The notes under the pieces were generated by a model. It had not been told where the DNA came from, made no database searches, and saw only the letters and a list, made by a program, of their open reading frames with translations. A program made the translations under genes and the position numbers. From Actomonas aquatica (GTDB taxonomy: Bacteria; Verrucomicrobiota; Verrucomicrobiia; Opitutales; Opitutaceae), in the NCBI RefSeq assembly GCF_019679435.2, contig NZ_CP139781.1, positions 5,638,001-5,702,000 of the forward strand: a DNA stretch of 64,000 nucleotides, given 5' to 3'. Shown here piece by piece: positions 59,180-64,000 of this stretch (its first letter is position 1; each line of letters begins with the position of its first letter).

Positions 59180-59713
59180 ATGAGTAATACAATGATCCTG
59201 TTGGTGATCGCCGTGGTGTTGGTGGTCGTGTTTGTGGTGTTGGTCTGGCGGCAACCGCAATGGATTCGGTGCACGCGATCCGCGACGGTGGGCGGCACGC
59301 CGGAGCAGACCTTCGCCCTGATCAACTCCCTGCCGGAGTGGCAGAAGTGGTCGCCGTGGGAAGGCTTGGACCCAAACATGCAGCGCACTTTCAGCGGACC
59401 GCCGTCCGGGGTGGGCGCGGTCTATGCCTGGAATGGCAACGCCAAGGTCGGTGCAGGGTCGATGGAGGTGGTGGAGAGCATGCCGAGTGAGCGCGTGAAG
59501 CTGGAGCTGGTGTTCCTGAAGCCGTTTGCGGCGACCATGATGGTCACCTTTGAGCTGGCGGCGACGACCGGCGGAACGCTGGTCACCTGGACCTCGGAAG
59601 GGCCGAACAGCACGCCCGGACGGATCATGGGCGTGTTCTGCAACATGGATAAAATGATGGGCGACTCCTACGAAAAAGGCCTGGCCCAACTTGATGCGGC
59701 CTTACGCGGGTGA
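59180..59713 (+). CDS. Membrane-anchored SRPBCC (polyketide cyclase-like) protein
   Basis: The 177-residue protein has an N-terminal membrane helix (MILLVIAVVLVVVFVVLVW) followed by one SRPBCC domain: TVGGTPEQTFALINSLPEWQKWSPWEGLDPNMQRTFSGPPSGVGAVYAWNGN, then VVESMPSERVKLELVFLKPFAATMMVTFEL. It should bind a hydrophobic ligand at the membrane surface. It follows the DoxX gene by 21 bases. It is the third lipid- or ligand-pocket domain in this cluster. Confidence 0.88.
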   Translation: MSNTMILLVIAVVLVVVFVVLVWRQPQWIRCTRSATVGGTPEQTFALINSLPEWQKWSPWEGLDPNMQRTFSGPPSGVGAVYAWNGNAKVGAGSMEVVESMPSERVKLELVFLKPFAATMMVTFELAATTGGTLVTWTSEGPNSTPGRIMGVFCNMDKMMGDSYEKGLAQLDAALRG

Positions 59714-59773
59714 GCCGTCGCCTCGGTTGGAATTTTTCTCTCAACCCTAACCTGAACCTCAACAACGTAACCA

Positions 59774-60136
59774 ATGCCTGAATACGTAGATGGATTTGTC
59801 GTCGTGGTGCCCGCCAACCGCATCGCGGACTATACAAAAATGTCGAAGCAAGCAGCCAAGGTCTGGATGGAATATGGCGCGCTCGATTACCGCGAAAACG
59901 TGAGTGATGATCTCGAAGTGGATTTCGGAAAGACGTTCACCAAACTCACGAAGCGGCAGGACGGTGAGGTGGTCGTGTTTGCGTGGATCACCTATAAGTC
60001 GAAGGCGCAGCGGAACGCGGTGAACAAAAAAGTCATGGCCGACCCGCGCATTGCGGCCATGTGCAATCCGGAGTCGTCGCCCTTTGATCCGAAGCGCATG
60101 AGTTATGGTGGCTTCAAGACGATCGTAAAAGTCTGA
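59774..60136 (+). CDS. DUF1428-family protein
   Basis: The 120-residue protein opens MPEYVDGFVVVVPANRIADYTKMSK and continues with VWMEYGALDYRENVSDDLEVDFGKTFTKLTKRQDGEVVVFAWITYKSKAQRNAVNKKVMADPRI, then PKRMSYGGFKTIV. This is a full-length DUF1428 (dimeric ferredoxin-like fold). Members are often beside DGPF, SRPBCC and ECF42 genes, as here. Function is unknown. It is spaced 60 bases from the previous gene. Confidence 0.92.
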   Translation: MPEYVDGFVVVVPANRIADYTKMSKQAAKVWMEYGALDYRENVSDDLEVDFGKTFTKLTKRQDGEVVVFAWITYKSKAQRNAVNKKVMADPRIAAMCNPESSPFDPKRMSYGGFKTIVKV

Positions 60137-60201
60137 GCCGGTCCGCCAAAACCGCACGGATGATCAAGTCACGGGCTGAGCGAACATGTTAGGGTGACGC
60201 C

Positions 60202-61125
60202 GTGATTCAAACCACTCCGGCTCTCGACCAAATTCGCCGCGCGCTCGCCGCGATCGAGGCCCATCTGGATCGTCCGCTGGCGATGGCGGAGCTCGCCCGT
60301 CGGGCGGGTTACTCGACGTGGCATTTCCAACGGGTGTTTCTGGCCCTGGTGGACGAACCGGTGGCGAGTTATGTGCGGCGGCGGCGTTTGACGGAAGCCG
60401 CGCGGATGCTGCGTCACGAGCCCGAGCAACGGTTGCTCGAGGTCGCGTTGGCGGTGGGGTTTGAGTCACACGAAGCCTTCACGCGGGCCTTCCGACGCGA
60501 GTCGGGGCACACGCCGAGTGGCTTTCGCGATCACCCTCAACCCAACCTCTCGTGGATGCGTCTGCCGGTGGCGGCGGAGCATCTGCAGCTTTTGCCCACC
60601 AATATGAGCTTCGAACCCACGCTTCTCGACCTGCCGGCGCTTACGCTGGTGGGCCTCTCCGACCGGTTCATCGCGGCCATGTCGCCGGACGCGACGAACA
60701 TGGACGTCATTCCGCCGTTGTGGCGGTCGTTTCAGCAACGATGCGGCGAAATCCACCGAGCCTACGTCGTTCGTGAGCCGAATCAGGCGTGGGGCGTGTG
60801 TCGTTGTCTGCCGCCGACGGATCGCACGCGGGAGGACGAACTCGAGTATCTGGCCGGCGTGCAGATCGATCCGGAGGCGCACGGCGACCTGCCCGAAGGC
60901 ATGGTGCGGTGGGACGTGCCGGCGCGGCGTTATGCGCGCTTCACGCACCGCGGTCCGATCGAGACCTTTCCTGAGACGCTGAGCTACGTGTGGGGGGCGT
61001 GGTTTCCGCGCTCGGAGTATGAACCCGCGATGGAGGCGGAGCTGGAGCTCTACGATGAACGTTTTAAGCCCGGTGCGGAAGACAGTGTTCTCGATTATTA
61101 TGTCGCCCTGCGAAACAAAGCCTGA
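60202..61125 (+). CDS. AraC-family regulator with GyrI-like effector domain
   Basis: The 307-residue protein has an N-terminal AraC double HTH (MAELARRAGYSTWHFQRVFLALVDEPVASYVRRRRLTEAARML, LLEVALAVGFESHEAFTRAFRRESGHTPSGFRDH) and a C-terminal GyrI-like ligand domain (LPALTLVGLSDRF, GMVRWDVPARRYARFTHRGPIETFPETLSYVWGAWFPRSEYE). It resembles the regulator at 40517 in design but not closely in sequence. The start is GTG 60202. It may add effector-dependent control to the ECF42 cluster. The next small gene overlaps its 3' end. Confidence 0.88.
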   Translation: MIQTTPALDQIRRALAAIEAHLDRPLAMAELARRAGYSTWHFQRVFLALVDEPVASYVRRRRLTEAARMLRHEPEQRLLEVALAVGFESHEAFTRAFRRESGHTPSGFRDHPQPNLSWMRLPVAAEHLQLLPTNMSFEPTLLDLPALTLVGLSDRFIAAMSPDATNMDVIPPLWRSFQQRCGEIHRAYVVREPNQAWGVCRCLPPTDRTREDELEYLAGVQIDPEAHGDLPEGMVRWDVPARRYARFTHRGPIETFPETLSYVWGAWFPRSEYEPAMEAELELYDERFKPGAEDSVLDYYVALRNKA

Positions 61126-61279
61126 AATCGCGACCGAACTGGCGCGCTTGCGGCTCGAGTTGATCGAACTCGCCTTCACGCTCGACCAGCGGGGGCAGTG
61201 CGAGGCCGCCGACGTGGCGACGATGGTCGCGGCGGAATTGTCCGAGCTATTGCCATTGAAAACGGAAGCGCCGCTGTAA
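61100..61279 (+). CDS. Small helical protein overlapping the AraC gene
   Basis: The 59-residue product (MSPCETKPEIATELARLRLE..., then LAFTLDQRGQCEAADVATMVAAELSELL) is one or two amphipathic helices. Its ATG lies 26 bases inside the AraC gene in another frame, suggesting coupling. Larger in-frame starts exist further inside that gene but overlap it heavily. No family was recognised; the regular helical pattern and position in a tight gene run support it moderately. Confidence 0.5.
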   Translation: MSPCETKPEIATELARLRLELIELAFTLDQRGQCEAADVATMVAAELSELLPLKTEAPL

Positions 61280-61291
61280 CGCTGCGCATCC

Positions 61292-61591
61292 ATGAAGAAG
61301 ACGTTCAAACTCACCGACCCCCGCCTGGCGGCTGCCCGCGTGCGCGACAAGATTCGCCACGAGGTGAACAAATACGTGAAGCGGGAGCGCCGGAAGGAGT
61401 TGCCGGAGGGCCACGACCGCTGGGAGTTCAACTGCCGCCTCGGCGTGACCGAAGCGACAGCGGAACCGCTGCCGCTCGGCGACGTGCCCGCGGCGATCGA
61501 TCGGCTGGGCGAGCAGGACGGTGCCGAGACGGTGTTTATCGAAGTGCTCGCGAAGGCCCGGCCGGGGCGCGCCGCCAAGGCGGACGCCTGA
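61292..61591 (+). CDS. DUF6172-family protein
   Basis: The 99-residue protein begins MKKTFKLTDPRLAAARVRDK and continues IRHEVNKYVKRERRKELPEGHDRWEFNCRLG, the conserved core of DUF6172, ending in a strand (AETVFIEVLAKA). It is small, basic and soluble; function is unknown. It is the last gene of the plus-strand run and converges on the alpha/beta hydrolase gene with 11 bases between. Confidence 0.82.
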   Translation: MKKTFKLTDPRLAAARVRDKIRHEVNKYVKRERRKELPEGHDRWEFNCRLGVTEATAEPLPLGDVPAAIDRLGEQDGAETVFIEVLAKARPGRAAKADA

Positions 61592-61602
61592 GGCGCGCGG
61601 AG

Positions 61603-62418
61603 TCAGTCGACGGTCGTGTTGCGATCGTCGACGGCGGCGAGGATGAGTTCGGCGAGGCCGGCGGGCGTTTCGAGCATGGCGACGTGACTGCCGCGGTAGG
61701 GGCGGATGGTCCAGCCGCGGGCTTTGGCGCGTTTCCAACCGGGGAGCATGCCGGAGTTTTCGTCGGCGGTGGCCGGGTCCTGCACGAAGGGCACGTAGGT
61801 GACGTTGAGGGCGAGGGCGGCGGGGTCTTTGTAGGAAACGGGTTCGGTGAGCGTGCCGATGGGGTGGCCGACGTTGTGCGGGTAGGTGGTCGGGTTTTCA
61901 TTGAGCCACGGCGGGATCCAGCGGCCGTTCTTCACCACGCGGTCGGGCTGCTCGGCGTTGCCGAACATGTCGAACATCGACTTGCCGTCGTCGGGCACGA
62001 CGGCGTCGAAATAAAACACGTGGCGGATGCGCTCGGGGATGCGGTCCATCACGCCGGTGATGACCATGCCGCCGTAGGAGTGGCCGGTGAGCACGACGTC
62101 GTGGAGGTCTTCGAAGAGGATGGTGTTCACCACGTCGTTGATGTGGGTGGTGAGGTTCACGTTTTCGGCGCTGAGGTGGGAACGTTCGCCGAGGGCGGTG
62201 AGGGTGACGCGATAGACGGTGTGACCGGCTTCCTCGAGGTGGCGGCCGGTTTTCTTCCATTCGTAACCACCGGCGGTGGCGCCGTGGACGAGGACGAAGG
62301 TGAGTTTTTGTGGAGCGGCGGCGGATCGGGACGCGGCGTGGTCGTCGGCGTGGACGGCGATGCTGCCGGCGAGGAGCACGGCCGCGACGAATGAGAGCAG
62401 GCGGGGGAGGGTTTTCAT
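61603..62418 (-). CDS. Exported alpha/beta hydrolase
   Basis: The 271-residue protein has a signal peptide (LLSFVAAVLLAGSIAVHA). The alpha/beta hydrolase core shows the oxyanion motif FVLVHGATAGGYEW, the nucleophile elbow GHSYGG (S114) and a C-terminal His in YRGSHVAML. It most resembles the esterase/salicylate-ester hydrolase-like group acting on small esters. The acid residue is probably in FYFDAVVPDDG or a later loop. Substrate unknown. Confidence 0.88.
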   Translation of the reverse strand: MKTLPRLLSFVAAVLLAGSIAVHADDHAASRSAAAPQKLTFVLVHGATAGGYEWKKTGRHLEEAGHTVYRVTLTALGERSHLSAENVNLTTHINDVVNTILFEDLHDVVLTGHSYGGMVITGVMDRIPERIRHVFYFDAVVPDDGKSMFDMFGNAEQPDRVVKNGRWIPPWLNENPTTYPHNVGHPIGTLTEPVSYKDPAALALNVTYVPFVQDPATADENSGMLPGWKRAKARGWTIRPYRGSHVAMLETPAGLAELILAAVDDRNTTVD

Positions 62419-62508
62419 CGGCTGGGGTGGTTGGAACCGGCGAGCGCCGGAGGGGTGTATCCAGTCAACCCTGACGCGACCGGCGGTCGAGCCGACTTTG
62501 GCGCCGAC

Positions 62509-63843
62509 CTAACAGTAGCGCCACAACCAGTAGCCGTGGCAGATGGCGATCTGGACGAGCATCATAGGCAGGGCGTGTTTGGTGTAGGTGAGGAAGCGGA
62601 AGGACACGCCGTTGCGCTCGGCGATGCCGGCGACGGTGAGGTTGGCGCTGGCACCGACGAGGGTGCCGTTGCCGCCGAGACAGGCGCCCAGGGAGAGTGC
62701 CCACCAGAGTGGATCGAGTCCCTCGGCGCCGCCGAAGGCCGGGCCCATGGCTTTGATCATGGGGATCATGGTCGCGACGAAGGGAATGTTGTCCAACGCG
62801 CTGGAGAGCAGGGCGGAGGACCAGAGGATGCCGAGGCCGGTGGGTTCGAGTTGGCCGCCGGTGGCGGCGACGAGTTTCTGGGCGAGCATATCGAGCACCC
62901 CGGTGTGTTCGACGCCTTTGACGACGACAAAGAGGCCCATGAAGAAGAAGAGGGTGATCCACTCGACCTCGTTGAACACTTCGGTGACGTGTTCGGTTTG
63001 CTTCTCGGCGGAGCGGCCGAGGTTGTCGAGGAGCAGGAGCAGGGCGGCGCCGCCGAGGCCGATGGCGCCGGATTCCATGCCGATCTGATGGGCGAAGGAG
63101 AACGAGACCAGGACGAGGGCGAGGACTGACAGCGACTTGATGAGCAGGGCGCGGTCGGTGATGGCACGGCGGGCGTCCATGGCCATGATGTGTGCGCGGG
63201 CCTCGGCGGTGCTGCGCAGGTGGCGACCCCAGAACAGGTGCATGGCGAGGGTGTGGCAGGCGAGGATGACGACAATGACCGGCGCGAGGTTGGTCACGAA
63301 GGCGTTGAAGCTGAGCCCGACCTGAGCGCTGATGATGATGTTGGGCGGGTCACCGATCATGGTGGCGGTGCCGCCGATGTTGGAGGCGAGGACCTGCGAG
63401 AGCAGGAAGGGGTAGGGCGGGACCTTGAGCTGAGAGCAGATGACCAGCGAGACCGGCACGATGAGCAGCACGGTGGTGACGTTGTCCAAGAGCGAGGACA
63501 GCACGGCGGTGATCAGACTGAGCAGGACGAGGATGCCGGCGGGATGGCCGCGGGCGACTTGGGCGGTCCAGATGGCGAGGTATTCGAAGACGCCACTGCG
63601 ACGGGCCACCGCGACGATGATCATCATGCCGGCGAGCAGGCCGACCGTATTAAAATCGATGCCGGCGATGGCCTCTTCCTGCGACAGGATGCCGCTGCCG
63701 ATCATGACGATGGCGCCGATGAGCGCGACCACGGCACGGTTGATCTTTTCGGACATGATGACCGCATAGGTCACCAACAGGATGCCGACCGCCACCCAGG
63801 CGGGGTTGAGTCCGCCCAAGAGGGCGATGTGTGCTGGAAGCAT
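62509..63843 (-). CDS. ArsB/NhaD-type (ion transporter superfamily) membrane transporter
   Basis: The 444-residue inner-membrane protein has about 11 helices. It contains the IT-superfamily motifs LLAGMMIIVAVARRSGVFEYLAIWTAQ, SSLLDNVTTVLLIVPVSLVIC, ASNIGGTATMIGDPPNIIISAQ and, in the second half, SSALDNIPFVATMIPM and GACLGGNGTLVGASANLTVAG. These match ArsB/NhaD-like Na+/H+ antiporters or anion transporters. Substrate cannot be settled by eye. It follows a CBS-domain gene by 6 bases and is probably co-transcribed, so CBS nucleotide sensing could modulate it. Confidence 0.88.
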   Translation of the reverse strand: MLPAHIALLGGLNPAWVAVGILLVTYAVIMSEKINRAVVALIGAIVMIGSGILSQEEAIAGIDFNTVGLLAGMMIIVAVARRSGVFEYLAIWTAQVARGHPAGILVLLSLITAVLSSLLDNVTTVLLIVPVSLVICSQLKVPPYPFLLSQVLASNIGGTATMIGDPPNIIISAQVGLSFNAFVTNLAPVIVVILACHTLAMHLFWGRHLRSTAEARAHIMAMDARRAITDRALLIKSLSVLALVLVSFSFAHQIGMESGAIGLGGAALLLLLDNLGRSAEKQTEHVTEVFNEVEWITLFFFMGLFVVVKGVEHTGVLDMLAQKLVAATGGQLEPTGLGILWSSALLSSALDNIPFVATMIPMIKAMGPAFGGAEGLDPLWWALSLGACLGGNGTLVGASANLTVAGIAERNGVSFRFLTYTKHALPMMLVQIAICHGYWLWRYC

Positions 63844-63849
63844 GGATAA

Positions 63850-64000
63850 TCAGGCGCGACCCAAAACCGATTCCAGGACGTCCCAGGTGGAGATGATGCC
63901 ACAGAGCCGATGGTCGGTCGGGTCCACCACGGGCAGGAAATTCCGTCCGCGGTAGAGATAGTGGAGAGCGGTCACCAGGGGTTGATCGGGCCGCAGCACG
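63850..64000 (-). CDS. CBS-domain protein, C-terminal fragment
   Basis: Only the last 50 codons are in the window. The translation RGRNFLPVVDPTDHRLCGII followed by STWDVLESVLG is the characteristic end of a CBS motif, which binds adenine nucleotides. The stop codon lies 6 bases before the transporter start, so the two form an operon. Whether the rest of the protein is another CBS domain or an enzyme cannot be seen. Confidence 0.8.
   Translation of the reverse strand, partial: VLRPDQPLVTALHYLYRGRNFLPVVDPTDHRLCGIISTWDVLESVLGRA

Overview
The window is GC-rich and tightly packed, with about 55 protein genes on both strands and no rRNA, recognisable tRNA, CRISPR array, prophage or insertion-sequence transposase. 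The gene families suggest a free-living Gram-negative bacterium of the phylum Verrucomicrobiota, most likely family Opitutaceae. Pointers are a TonB-dependent receptor, S1-type sulfatase and carbohydrate genes, ADOP-type permeases, a PTS-EIIA/diadenylate cyclase fusion, and very few Shine-Dalgarno sequences. The taxonomic call is inference from gene content, not from a marker search.

Positions 1-20300 are mainly housekeeping. A minus-strand block dnaG-rpoD-tatA (tatA runs off the left edge) is followed by a secreted DUF362-like protein, nuoA, an EIIA/DAC-domain c-di-AMP synthase and rpmG with a strong terminator. Then come an Mrp-type P-loop ATPase without its CxxC motif, a TolB-like propeller, a GH63-like hydrolase, sodA, tadA, infA, a Xer recombinase, a secreted matrixin-like protease with a coupled partner, and rapA.

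Positions 20300-33300 are a carbohydrate and sensing region. It holds a sulfatase divergent from a secreted propeller-like protein, an ADOP permease, a GPH sugar symporter, a chemoreceptor with two zinc-binding CZB domains between its membrane helices, a six-hairpin glycosidase-like protein and a ParB-like protein. Two intergenic regions here share the palindromic core TGAAATTTCA.

Positions 33300-53800 are mixed. They contain a PadR regulator coupled to a second ADOP permease, with a long symmetric operator. A redoxin is coupled to a cytochrome c/PHM-like copper monooxygenase/TPR protein whose signal peptide is interrupted in frame by a palindromic repeat. Further on are an AraC/GyrI regulator, a VOC protein, a PNPOx-like protein, a thiamine (TPP) riboswitch controlling a TonB-dependent receptor, an AsmA-like membrane protein, an M28 peptidase and a MATE exporter.

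Positions 53800-64000 begin with a subtilase. Next is a divergent stress module: DGPF/YCII protein, ECF42-type sigma factor and DUF1801 on the minus strand, against tandem AHSA1, DoxX, SRPBCC, DUF1428, AraC/GyrI, a small protein and DUF6172 on the plus strand. The divergent starts face each other across two matching promoter-like sequences, TGTCCG-N17-CGTTG, which fits control by the adjacent sigma factor. The window ends with an alpha/beta hydrolase, an ArsB/NhaD-type transporter and the end of a CBS-domain gene.
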